Part shown: piece by piece, positions 1-6,726 of the stretch
Numbering within the stretch: position 1 is the first letter of the stretch
How the letters are laid out: every line of letters begins with the position of its first letter
Translations under genes and position numbers: made by a program
Origin: Thermopetrobacter sp.
GTDB lineage: Bacteria > Pseudomonadota > Alphaproteobacteria > Rhizobiales > Aestuariivirgaceae
Assembly: GCA_011374735.1 (NCBI GenBank)
Contig: DRPD01000247.1
Location: forward strand, 1 to 7,221
DNA length: 7,221 nucleotides
Direction of reading: 5' to 3'
Notes under the pieces: generated by a model
Databases searched by the model: none
The model's input: the letters and a program-made list of their open reading frames with translations, nothing else
Told to the model about the DNA's origin: nothing

Positions 1-1
1 C

Positions 2-41
2 CTTCCGCCGGCTTTTTCTTTCTGTATAGTATCGGCGGAAG
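2..41. repeat. 9-bp inverted repeat with a -10-like box in its loop
   Basis: Positions 2-10 and 33-41 are perfect reverse complements (CTTCCGCCG and CGGCGGAAG), separated by a 22-nt AT-richer spacer. The spacer contains TATAGT at 25-30, five of six matches to a sigma-70 -10 box, about 34 nt before the chosen ATG of the first gene. No good -35 box is visible: TTCCGC at 3-8 is a weak match at 16-nt spacing. The element could be an operator or promoter for the binding-protein unit, or the 3' end of a hairpin belonging to an upstream gene outside the window. The T-rich stretch at 13-21 lies directly after the left arm rather than after a complete hairpin, so a terminator reading is weak. The repeat is observed; its regulatory role is inferred. 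Confidence 0.35.
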
Positions 42-63
42 CGATTTGCCGGAGACGCCCCGC

Positions 64-1926
64 ATGATGCTCTCACGCCGCCAGTTGCTGCGCATCCTTT
101 CCCTGTTGCCCGCCCTGCCCTCCTGGCGCGTCATCGGCGGCGTGGCGCGGGCCGAAGAGGAGGGCTGGCGGCACGGGCTGTCGCTGTTCGGCACACTGAA
201 GTATCCGCCGGATTTCAGGCATTTCGACTACGTGAAGCCGGACGCGCCGAAGGGCGGGCGGGTGCGGCTGCACGCCATCGGCTCGTTCGACAGCCTCAAT
301 CCCCATTCCTTCAAGGGCGAGGCGGCCAGCGGCCTGGGGCTGGTGCACGACACGCTGCTGAAATCGGCGCTGGACGAGCCGGGCTCCGAATACGGGCTGA
401 TCGCCGAGGCGGTGGCCCATCCGGCCGACTACGCCCATGTCACCTACCGGCTGCGCGCCGGCGCGCGGTTTCATGACGGCAGGCCGATCACGCCTGAGGA
501 TGTCATCTGGTCGATGACGAACCTGAAGCGGGCCCATCCGTTCTACAATTTCTACTACAAGAACATCGCCCGGGTGGAGCAGACCGGCGAGCGCGAGGTG
601 CGCTTCATCTTCACCCACAAGGGCAACCGCGAGCTGCCGCAGATCACCGGCCAGATGCCGGTGCTGCCGCAGCACTGGTGGGAGGCGGAAGGCCCGGACG
701 GCGAGAAGCGCGACATCGCCGAGGTGAGCATGGAGCCGCCAATGGGCGCCGGGGCCTATCGGGTGAAGGCGGTGAAGGCCGGGCAGTCGATCACCTATGA
801 GCGGGTGAGGGACTATTGGGCGAAGGATCTGCCGGTCAACGTGGGCGGCGCCAACTTCGACGAGATCGAGATCATCTATTTCCGCGACGGGGCGGTGGCG
901 CTGGAGGCGTTCAAGGCCGACAATTACGACTGGCGCGACGAGAACAATTCCAAGAGCTGGGCCACCGGCTACGACTTTCCGGCGGTGAAGCGCGGCGACG
1001 TGGTGCTGGAGAAATTCCGCTTGAAGAACTCGCGCGGCATGCAGGCTTTCGTGTTCAATCTGCGCCGCGCGAAGTTCGCCGATGCGCGAGTGCGCCGCGC
1101 CTTCAATCTGGCGTTCGATTTCGAATGGGCCAACGCCAATCTGTTCCATGGCCAATACACACGCACCAACAGCTTCTTCTCCAATTCCGAACTGGCCCAG
1201 TCGGGCAGGCCGGAAGGGCTGGAGCTGGAAATCCTCAAGGAGGTGAAGGACAAGGTGCCGCCGGAGGCGTTCGAAAAGCCCTTCACCAACCCGGTCAACA
1301 CCACCGCCCGGCAACGCCGGGTCAATCTGCGCGAGGCGTTCGGGCTGTTGCGCGCCGCCGGCTGGACGCCGGGGCCGGACGGCATCCTGCGCAACGCCAG
1401 GGGGAAGCCGTTCACGGTGGAATTCCTGCTGGTGTCGCCGGCGTTTGAGCGCATCATCCTGCCCTACGCGAAGGCCCTGCGGCGCATCGGCATCAAGATG
1501 AACGTGCGGCTGGTGGATTCGGCGCAATACACCCGGCGGCTGGAGAAATTCGACTTCGACATGATCGTCATGAGCTGGGGGCAGTCGCTCAGCCCCGGCA
1601 ACGAACAGCGCAACTACTGGGGCTCGGCGGCCGCCGAGAGGCCCGGCTCACGCAATTTCGCGGGCATCAGGAACCCGGCGGTGGATCGTCTGATCGAGAA
1701 GATCATCTTCGCCAAATCGCGCGACGAACTGGTGGCGGCGACGAGGGCGCTGGATCGGGTGCTGTTGTGGAACCATTACGTGGTGCCCACCTGGCACATC
1801 ACCTATGAGCGCACGGCGCGCTGGAACCGCTTCGGCAAGCCGGCGCGCATTCCGGAATATTCGGTGGGCTTTCCGGACATCTGGTGGTGGGACGAAGAAA
1901 AGGCGGCGAAGATCGGCAAGGGATGA
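64..1926 (+). CDS. YejA-like extracellular solute-binding protein, family 5 (paralog 1, Tat-type leader)
   Basis: This is a periplasmic substrate-binding component of a peptide-type ABC importer, family SBP_bac_5, closest in style to YejA (oligopeptide and microcin C uptake in enterobacteria). I chose ATG 64 (620 aa): GGAG at 51-54 sits 9 nt upstream, and translation begins directly with a leader. A TTG at 46 would add six residues. The leader has SRRQLLR at residues 4-10, a short hydrophobic stretch and a cleavage-like ARA at 28-30, resembling a twin-arginine signal. YejA-type hallmarks follow: HGLSLFG...KYPPDF at about 37-51, PKGGR at 62-66, an SBP_bac_5 body from about 100 to 510 including the DYWAKDLPVN segment, FNLRRAKFADARVRRAF from 331, and DFEWAN from 352. 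Length fits the family (about 600 aa). It overlaps the next gene by 4 nt. No permease or ATPase gene is visible, and the substrate cannot be read from sequence; peptide is the family expectation. Confidence 0.93.
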   Translation: MMLSRRQLLRILSLLPALPSWRVIGGVARAEEEGWRHGLSLFGTLKYPPDFRHFDYVKPDAPKGGRVRLHAIGSFDSLNPHSFKGEAASGLGLVHDTLLKSALDEPGSEYGLIAEAVAHPADYAHVTYRLRAGARFHDGRPITPEDVIWSMTNLKRAHPFYNFYYKNIARVEQTGEREVRFIFTHKGNRELPQITGQMPVLPQHWWEAEGPDGEKRDIAEVSMEPPMGAGAYRVKAVKAGQSITYERVRDYWAKDLPVNVGGANFDEIEIIYFRDGAVALEAFKADNYDWRDENNSKSWATGYDFPAVKRGDVVLEKFRLKNSRGMQAFVFNLRRAKFADARVRRAFNLAFDFEWANANLFHGQYTRTNSFFSNSELAQSGRPEGLELEILKEVKDKVPPEAFEKPFTNPVNTTARQRRVNLREAFGLLRAAGWTPGPDGILRNARGKPFTVEFLLVSPAFERIILPYAKALRRIGIKMNVRLVDSAQYTRRLEKFDFDMIVMSWGQSLSPGNEQRNYWGSAAAERPGSRNFAGIRNPAVDRLIEKIIFAKSRDELVAATRALDRVLLWNHYVVPTWHITYERTARWNRFGKPARIPEYSVGFPDIWWWDEEKAAKIGKG

Positions 1927-2780
1927 TGCGAATCCGGCGCGCGTTGGCAACAATCCTGGGACTGACGGCGGGGCTGGCCGCCGGCCCGGCCCTGGCCGAG
2001 GGCGCGGGCAAGACGAAGACATGGCGTCATGGCGCGATCACCGTCACGGCGCACATCCGCGAGCCCGCGGAGAAGGACGGCGATCGCGTCGTCGTTTCCG
2101 TGCGCGGGCGGACGGTGGCGAGCTTCCACTTCACCGAGTTCAACCGGCTGGGCAACGTGTTCATCGCCGAGATGGACCCGGCCAACGGGTATCCGGAGGT
2201 GATCGTCGAGGAATACACCGGCGGGGCGCATTGCTGCACGCAAATCTGGGTGGTGCGCGCGCCGGCGAAGTGGTCGCGGGGCCGCTGGCGGGCGCTCGAT
2301 CTGGGGGGCTTCGACGGCGGCGACTTCAAGCCGCGGGATCTGGACGGTGACGGGCTGGCGGAGCTGAAACTGCATGACGGGGCGTTCCTCTATCTCTACA
2401 GTTCCTACGTGGGCAGCTATCCGCCGCCGAAGATCCTCAGCGTGCGCCACGGGAAGGTGGTCGATCTGACCCGCAAGGCGTCCATGCGCCCCATTCTCAG
2501 AAGGGAAGAGGCGCGGATGCGCAAGTGGATCGCCGAGGCGGAAAAGGAGAAAGGGGAAATCAACGGCTTTCTGGCCGGTTACGTGGCGCTGAAGCTGTTG
2601 CTCGGCGAAGGGGTGGAGGGCTGGCGGCTGATGCTGGGCAAACACCGCCCCACCCGCATCGATTACTGCCCCCTGCCCGGCCCGGGCAACACGGACGGCT
2701 GCCCGGTGCCGGTGTTGAAGCTACCGTATCCGGCGCATCTGCTCATCACCTTGCGCGAACTGGGATATATCAAATCATGA
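1923..2780 (+). CDS. secreted protein of unknown function with GGAHCC motif and calcium-loop-like repeat
   Basis: I do not recognise a named family. The start ATG 1923 (285 aa) overlaps the stop of the preceding gene as ATGA; ATG 1926 is an equally possible start one codon later. Residues 1-25 form a Sec-type signal peptide (MMRIRR, then a hydrophobic core, then ALA before E26), so the product is probably periplasmic. YTGGAHCC lies at residues 98-105 with adjacent cysteines C104 and C105. DLDGDGLAEL at 139-148 resembles the D-x-D-x-D-G calcium loop of FG-GAP/VCBS or EF-hand-like repeats. DPANGYPEVIV at 85-95 looks like a degenerate copy in the same D...G..E-hydrophobic pattern. C249 and C260 flank a Pro/Gly-rich loop and could form a disulfide. 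A charged, helix-prone stretch (REEARMRKWIAEAEKEKGE) lies around residues 195-215. It sits between two paralogous binding-protein genes and overlaps both by 4 nt, implying coupled translation and a shared envelope role. Its function is unknown. Confidence 0.85.
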   Translation: MMRIRRALATILGLTAGLAAGPALAEGAGKTKTWRHGAITVTAHIREPAEKDGDRVVVSVRGRTVASFHFTEFNRLGNVFIAEMDPANGYPEVIVEEYTGGAHCCTQIWVVRAPAKWSRGRWRALDLGGFDGGDFKPRDLDGDGLAELKLHDGAFLYLYSSYVGSYPPPKILSVRHGKVVDLTRKASMRPILRREEARMRKWIAEAEKEKGEINGFLAGYVALKLLLGEGVEGWRLMLGKHRPTRIDYCPLPGPGNTDGCPVPVLKLPYPAHLLITLRELGYIKS

Positions 2781-4591
2781 TGGCGTGGCGTGCGACAGCT
2801 CTCCTGATCTTTCTGCTGGGGCTCACCTTCCCGGCGGCGGCGGCGCAGCGGCACGGCCTTTCCGCGTTCGGCGATCTGAAATATCCGCCGGATTTCACGC
2901 ATTTCGATTACGTGAACCCCGGCGCGCCGAAGGGCGGGCGCATCGTCACCGTCGGCACGTCAGGGCTGACCAGCTTCGACAGCTTCAACGCCTTCATCCT
3001 CAAGGGCGATCCGGCCGACGGGCTGGGGATGCTGTTCGATTCGCTGATGGTGCGCGCCTTCGATGAGCCGGACGCCGTCTATGGCCTGCTGGCGGCGTGG
3101 GCCGACGTGGCCGAGGACGGCAGGTCGGTGGCCTTCGGCCTCAGGCCCGAAGCGCGCTTCGCCGACGGCACGGCGGTGACGGCGGAGGACGTGTGCTTCA
3201 GCTTCTCGCTGCTGAAGGAAAAGGGGCATCCGAGCTATCGCATTTCCCTGAAGGACGTGGCGGCCTGCGTGGTCATCGGCCAACACACCCTGCGCTATAC
3301 CTTCCGCGGCGACAACGTGCGCGATCTGCCGCGGGTGGTGGGCACGCTGCCGGTGTTCTCCAGGGCGTTCTACACCAGACACGACTTCACGAAGGCGTCG
3401 CTCGTCCCGCCGGTGGGTTCCGGGCCCTACCGCATCGTCGATTTCAAGCAAGGTGCCTTCGTGTCCTATCAGCGGCGCAAGGACTACTGGGCGGCCGATC
3501 TGCCGGTCAACAGGGGGCGCTGGAACTTCGATGTCATCAAGTTCGTCTATTTCCGCGAGCGGGCGGCGGAGCTGGAGGCGCTGAAGGCCGGCGACATCGA
3601 TCTGCGCGAGGAGTTCACATCGCGCTCCTGGGCGACGGAATACGACATCCCGGCGGTGCGCGAGGGGCGGCTGATCAAGGGGGTGCTGCCCGATCACCGG
3701 CCATCGGGCGCGCAAGGGTTCTTCTTCAACCTGCGGCGCGCCAAGTTCGCCGACGCGCGGGTGCGGCGCGCCTTCGCGCTGGCCTATGATTTCGAATGGG
3801 CCAACCGCAACCTGTTCTACGGCCTCTACAAGCGCACCGAATCGGTGTTCGAGAACTCGCCGCTGAAGGCCACCGGCAAGCCCTCGGCCGAAGAGCTGAA
3901 GCTGCTGGAGCCGTTGCGCGACAAGCTGCCGCCGGAAACGTTCGGCGAAGCAGTGCGGCCGCCGGTATCCGATGGCTCCGGGCAGGATCGCAAGCTGTTG
4001 CGCGAGGCCAGCCGGCTGCTGGCGGAAGCGGGATGGACGCGCAAGGGCGAATGGCTGGTCAATGACAGGGGCGAACGCTTCACGGTGGAGTTCCTGATGT
4101 ATTCGCCGGCCTTTGAGCGGGTGATCGCGCCCTATGTGCGCAATCTGCGGCTGCTGGGGATCGACGCGCGCATGCGGCTCGTCGAATCGGCGCAGTTCCA
4201 GCGGCGGCTGAAGGCGTTCGATTTCGACATCACCACGCAGCGCTACGTGCTGTCGCTGACGCCGGGCATCGAATTGCGCAACGTGTTCTCCGCCGCCGCG
4301 GCCAAGGTGGCGGGCAGCTACAACATCGCCGGCATCGCCAACGCCGGCGTCGATGCGCTGATCGAGAAGGTGATCGCGGCGAAGACGCGCCCGGAAATGA
4401 CCACGGCGGCGAAGACGCTGGACCGGGCCTTGCGGGCCACGCACTTCTGGGTGCCGCACTGGTACAAGGCCAGCCACACCATCGCCTGGTGGGACAAGTT
4501 CGGGCGGCCGAAGATCAAACCCGCCTATGCGCGCGGGGTGCTGGACACCTGGTGGCTGGCCAAGGAGAAGGCGCGGCGGCTGGCGCGCTGA
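2777..4591 (+). CDS. YejA-like extracellular solute-binding protein, family 5 (paralog 2, Sec-type leader)
   Basis: This is a second periplasmic peptide-type ABC substrate-binding protein, homologous to the protein two genes upstream. ATG 2777 (604 aa) overlaps the previous stop as ATGA. The N-terminus is a typical Sec signal: MMAWR, a hydrophobic core ALLIFLLGLTF and a cleavage region PAAAA ending near residue 23. Shared hallmarks are RHGLSAFGDLKYPPDF at 25-40, PKGGR at 51-55, SGPYRIVDF..., DYWAADLPVN, FNLRRAKFADARVRRAF from 317 and DFEWAN from 338. The two paralogs match almost fully in these blocks but diverge in many intervening stretches, so the duplication is not recent. There is no strong Shine-Dalgarno: GGGA at 2762-2765 lies 11 nt before the start, so translation probably depends on coupling. 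It is the last gene of the unit; the next gene starts 85 nt later. Transport through a YejBEF-like permease is a family inference, as that machinery is not in the window. Confidence 0.94.
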   Translation: MMAWRATALLIFLLGLTFPAAAAQRHGLSAFGDLKYPPDFTHFDYVNPGAPKGGRIVTVGTSGLTSFDSFNAFILKGDPADGLGMLFDSLMVRAFDEPDAVYGLLAAWADVAEDGRSVAFGLRPEARFADGTAVTAEDVCFSFSLLKEKGHPSYRISLKDVAACVVIGQHTLRYTFRGDNVRDLPRVVGTLPVFSRAFYTRHDFTKASLVPPVGSGPYRIVDFKQGAFVSYQRRKDYWAADLPVNRGRWNFDVIKFVYFRERAAELEALKAGDIDLREEFTSRSWATEYDIPAVREGRLIKGVLPDHRPSGAQGFFFNLRRAKFADARVRRAFALAYDFEWANRNLFYGLYKRTESVFENSPLKATGKPSAEELKLLEPLRDKLPPETFGEAVRPPVSDGSGQDRKLLREASRLLAEAGWTRKGEWLVNDRGERFTVEFLMYSPAFERVIAPYVRNLRLLGIDARMRLVESAQFQRRLKAFDFDITTQRYVLSLTPGIELRNVFSAAAAKVAGSYNIAGIANAGVDALIEKVIAAKTRPEMTTAAKTLDRALRATHFWVPHWYKASHTIAWWDKFGRPKIKPAYARGVLDTWWLAKEKARRLAR

Positions 4592-4666
4592 TGCCGCCTG
4601 ATAAGGCAAACGGCCCGGCTCTTGCATACACGAGATGGCAGAGAACCCCTGGCCGTATCTGAAACG

Positions 4667-4672
4667 GGTGAG
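4667..4672 (+). promoter_or_regulatory. ribosome binding site deciding the manC start
   Basis: GGTGAG lies 4 nt before ATG 4677, a short but usable spacing. The alternative in-frame ATG at 4635 has no purine-rich site at a suitable distance and would add 14 residues not normally seen ahead of the family's MKKIRPIILSGG-type N-terminus. I see no convincing sigma-70 promoter or factor-independent terminator in the 85-nt gap at 4592-4676. Confidence 0.5.
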
Positions 4673-4676
4673 ACCC

Positions 4677-6128
4677 ATGAAGAAAATCCGTCCCATCATT
4701 CTTTCCGGCGGCTCCGGCACCCGCCTGTGGCCCTATTCGCGCAAGAGCTATCCGAAGCAGTTCCTGCCGCTGGTGGGTTCCGAGCCGCTGTTCACCCAGA
4801 CCTGCAAGCGGGTGATGGGCCCGCTGTTCGCGCCGCCGTTCGTGCTGTGCAACAACGACCACCGGTTCATCGTCGCCGAAATCCTCGACCGGGAGGGCTT
4901 CGAAGACGCCCGCATCGTGCTGGAACCGGTGGGGCGCAACACCGCGCCGACGGCGCTGACGGCGGCGCTGATGGCGGCGGCGGAAGATCAGGACGCCCTG
5001 TTGCTGATGCTGCCGTCCGATCACGTGATCGCCGACGTGACGGCGTTTCTGCAAGCGGTGGAAGGCGCCGTGCCGGCGGCGCAGGAGGGGCACATCGTCA
5101 CCTTCGGCATCGTGCCCGACAAGCCGCACACCGGCTACGGCTACATCCAGACGGCGGACGGCGCGCCGCCGCAGGCGGTGGTGCGGTTCAAGGAAAAGCC
5201 CGATGAGGAAACGGCGCGCGCCTATGTGGAAAGCGGGCGCTATTTCTGGAACGCCGGAATCACCCTGTTCGCCGCCTCCACCATGATCGCCGCCTTCGAA
5301 CGCTTCGCGCCCGACTATCTGGAGCCGTGCCGCCAGGGGCTGGCGCGGGCGCGCACCGATCTCGACTTTCTGCGGCTGGACAGGGAGGCTTATGCGCAAA
5401 ACCCTTCCAATTCGCTGGAATACGCGCTCATCGAGCAACATCCCGAACTGATCCGCTGCATGCCGATGGAGGCGGGCTGGAACGATCTGGGGTCGTGGAC
5501 GGCGGTGAAGGAGATCAACCTGCCGGACGGCAACAACAACGTGGCGCTGGGCGACGCGGAGCTGCAGGATTGCGCGAACACGCTGGTGCACAGCACCGAC
5601 GGCATCCTGGTGAGCCTGCTCGGCGTGCGCGATCTGGTGGTGGTGGCCACTCAGGACGCGGTGCTGGTGACCGATCAGGCCCACGCCCAGGACATCGGCC
5701 GGGTGGTCAGGACATTGCAGAAGAAGCACCGGCCGGAGGCCGCGCAGCACCGCCAGATCTTCCGCCCGTGGGGCTCCTATCAGCGGCTGATCCGCTCGGA
5801 GAGCTATCAGGTGAAGAAGCTGGTGGTGAAAGCCGGCAAGCGGCTGTCCATGCAGCGCCACACCTGCCGTTCGGAACACTGGATCGTGGTGTCGGGCAAG
5901 GTGCGGGTGGTCAATACCAACGATCCGCGCGACCAGAAGCCGTTCGACCTGCTGGCCAATCAGTCCACCTACATTCCGGCCGGCAACTGGCACCGGCTGG
6001 AAAATCCGGGCGAGGAACCGGCGGTGCTGATCGAGGTGCAGACCGGGTCCTATCTGGGCGAGGATGACATCGAGCGGCTGGACGACGACTTCGGCCGCAT
6101 CGCCACCGAAGCCGTGCCCGGCGAGTGA
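4677..6128 (+). CDS. manC: mannose-1-phosphate guanylyltransferase / mannose-6-phosphate isomerase (bifunctional)
   Basis: This cytoplasmic enzyme should interconvert fructose-6-P and mannose-6-P and join mannose-1-P with GTP to give GDP-mannose, a precursor of capsule, LPS or exopolysaccharide. The phosphomannomutase step between them is not encoded here. With ATG 4677 it has 483 aa, usual for the fused form. The nucleotidyltransferase domain (about 5-285) carries GGSGTRLWP at 11-19, PKQF at 26-29, EPVGRNTAP at 83-91, LPSDH at 112-116, FKEKPD at 171-176, FWNAGI at 190-195 and GWNDLGSW at 267-274. After a linker, the type II isomerase cupin begins at RPWG (363-366). Likely metal ligands are Q393, H395 and E400 in LSMQRHTCRSEHW, and H439 in PAGNWHRLEN (434-443). 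The usual consecutive histidines at 396-397 are T and C here, but the core Q-x-H-x4-E pattern is intact. No other polysaccharide gene is adjacent. It ends 3 nt from a convergent gene. AlgA, XanB and CpsB are names for the same family. Confidence 0.95.
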   Translation: MKKIRPIILSGGSGTRLWPYSRKSYPKQFLPLVGSEPLFTQTCKRVMGPLFAPPFVLCNNDHRFIVAEILDREGFEDARIVLEPVGRNTAPTALTAALMAAAEDQDALLLMLPSDHVIADVTAFLQAVEGAVPAAQEGHIVTFGIVPDKPHTGYGYIQTADGAPPQAVVRFKEKPDEETARAYVESGRYFWNAGITLFAASTMIAAFERFAPDYLEPCRQGLARARTDLDFLRLDREAYAQNPSNSLEYALIEQHPELIRCMPMEAGWNDLGSWTAVKEINLPDGNNNVALGDAELQDCANTLVHSTDGILVSLLGVRDLVVVATQDAVLVTDQAHAQDIGRVVRTLQKKHRPEAAQHRQIFRPWGSYQRLIRSESYQVKKLVVKAGKRLSMQRHTCRSEHWIVVSGKVRVVNTNDPRDQKPFDLLANQSTYIPAGNWHRLENPGEEPAVLIEVQTGSYLGEDDIERLDDDFGRIATEAVPGE

Positions 6129-6131
6129 GGG

Positions 6132-6575
6132 TCAGGAGTAGCGGGCCGAGATCACGTTGTCGCGCAGCACCGCCGCCTCCAACTCCTTGTCGCGCAGCTC
6201 CACCTCCAGCGCGTCGCGGATGGACAGCATGCCCTTCAGGTTGCCGGCGTCATCGACCACCGGCAGATGGCGGAACTTGTGGTGCATCATGCGCCGCTGG
6301 GCGGCGCACATGTCCTCGTCGAGATGGGCGGTGACGGGCGGCGAGGACATGACGTCGCGCACATAGAGCTTCAGCACCTCGTGTGGGCGCTGCGACAGCG
6401 CGGAGACGATGTCGCGCTCCGACAGCACCCCGACCAGCTTGCCGTTGCTGTCCACCACCGGCATGGCGCCGATGCGGTTGGAATACAGCAGCGTGGCCGC
6501 CGCCTGCAAGGTGTCGGCGCGGCGACAGGAGATGATCGATGGCTGGTGTTTTTCCAAGAACGCGGCGATTTTCAT
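6132..6575 (-). CDS. small two-CBS-domain protein
   Basis: This 147-aa cytoplasmic protein consists almost entirely of a Bateman module. CBS domain 1 spans about residues 10-65 and CBS domain 2 about 73-127, followed by a short charged C-terminal helix (about 125-140). Each domain ends in the G-h-h-S-x-R-D signature associated with adenosine-nucleotide binding: GVLSERD at 49-55 and GMLSIRD at 115-121. Members of this stand-alone family typically bind AMP, ATP, SAM or related ligands, and often act as energy or redox sensors for a partner protein. No partner is fused here, and the ligand cannot be settled from sequence. The start is well supported by GGGAG 7 nt upstream. It lies 194 nt downstream of greA on the same strand and is convergent with manC, with 3 nt between stop codons. 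Transcription could come from its own candidate promoter or by read-through from greA. Confidence 0.92.
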   Translation of the reverse strand: MKIAAFLEKHQPSIISCRRADTLQAAATLLYSNRIGAMPVVDSNGKLVGVLSERDIVSALSQRPHEVLKLYVRDVMSSPPVTAHLDEDMCAAQRRMMHHKFRHLPVVDDAGNLKGMLSIRDALEVELRDKELEAAVLRDNVISARYS

Positions 6576-6582
6576 GACGTCA

Positions 6583-6587
6583 CTCCC
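6583..6587 (-). promoter_or_regulatory. strong ribosome binding site of the CBS-domain gene
   Basis: On the minus strand, AGGAAAGGGAG precedes the start codon, with GGGAG ending 7 nt before ATG (complement 6573-6575). This is the best Shine-Dalgarno match in the window and fixes the start of the CBS-domain gene. The intervening 7 nt are part of an 8-bp palindrome, TGACGTCA, at 6575-6582. Confidence 0.7.
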
Positions 6588-6696
6588 TTTCCTGCTGCAT
6601 CCGGCGCCGGCAATGGCGCATGCATGGCCGCCGGCAGCGCGCTAGCCCCGCGGGCACCCCCCCGAGAGAAGGCCATACATTCAATTAAGCGAATAC

Positions 6697-6726
6697 ATGA
6701 TAGGCCGAAAGCCGGCGCCGACGCAA
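6697..6726 (-). promoter_or_regulatory. candidate sigma-70 promoter for the CBS-domain gene
   Basis: On the minus strand, TTGCGT (complement of 6721-6726) and TATCAT (complement of 6697-6702) are spaced by 18 nt. The -10 box matches the consensus at five of six positions and the -35 box at three of six. The predicted start near 6690 would give a leader of about 115 nt before the CBS start codon. The -35 element overlaps the left arm of the inverted repeat at 6722-6751. It lies in the most AT-rich part of the spacer, which supports a promoter, but the -35 match is weak. Confidence 0.35.

Noticed and set aside
46..63. TTG 46 as the start of the first binding protein
   Set aside because: It would put six extra residues (MPETPR) before a leader that begins naturally at ATG 64, which has its own GGAG site 9 nt upstream. 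It is not fully excluded.
73..1527. A 484-codon minus-strand open frame antisense to the first binding protein
   Set aside because: The same compositional artefact of GC-rich codon bias; no motif or plausible start context.
4592..4620. Possible terminator GCCT-GATA-AGGC after the second binding protein
   Set aside because: Only a 4-bp stem without a T-tract; too weak to call.
4635..4676. ATG 4635 as the manC start
   Set aside because: No suitable ribosome binding site, and the extra 14 residues are not expected in the family; ATG 4677 has GGTGAG upstream.
2960..4720. A 586-codon open frame on the minus strand antisense to the second binding protein
   Set aside because: The product is rich in R, P, H, Q and G with no recognisable motif, as expected from the reverse of high-GC coding DNA. 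The + strand frame has clear family motifs along its whole length.
4515..5993. A 492-codon minus-strand open frame antisense to manC
   Set aside because: Low-complexity R/H/Q/G-rich translation with no domain. The sense strand encodes all ManC motifs.
6575..6582. Palindrome TGACGTCA at the CBS start codon
   Set aside because: A single 8-bp palindrome that partly consists of the start-codon context; it is not repeated elsewhere as an array and is plausible by chance.
6601..6663. GC palindromes (CCGGCGCCGG, CCCGCGGG) and a run of seven C in the CBS leader
   Set aside because: Short self-complementary GC strings are frequent at this base composition; there is no T-tract or conserved riboswitch-like architecture.
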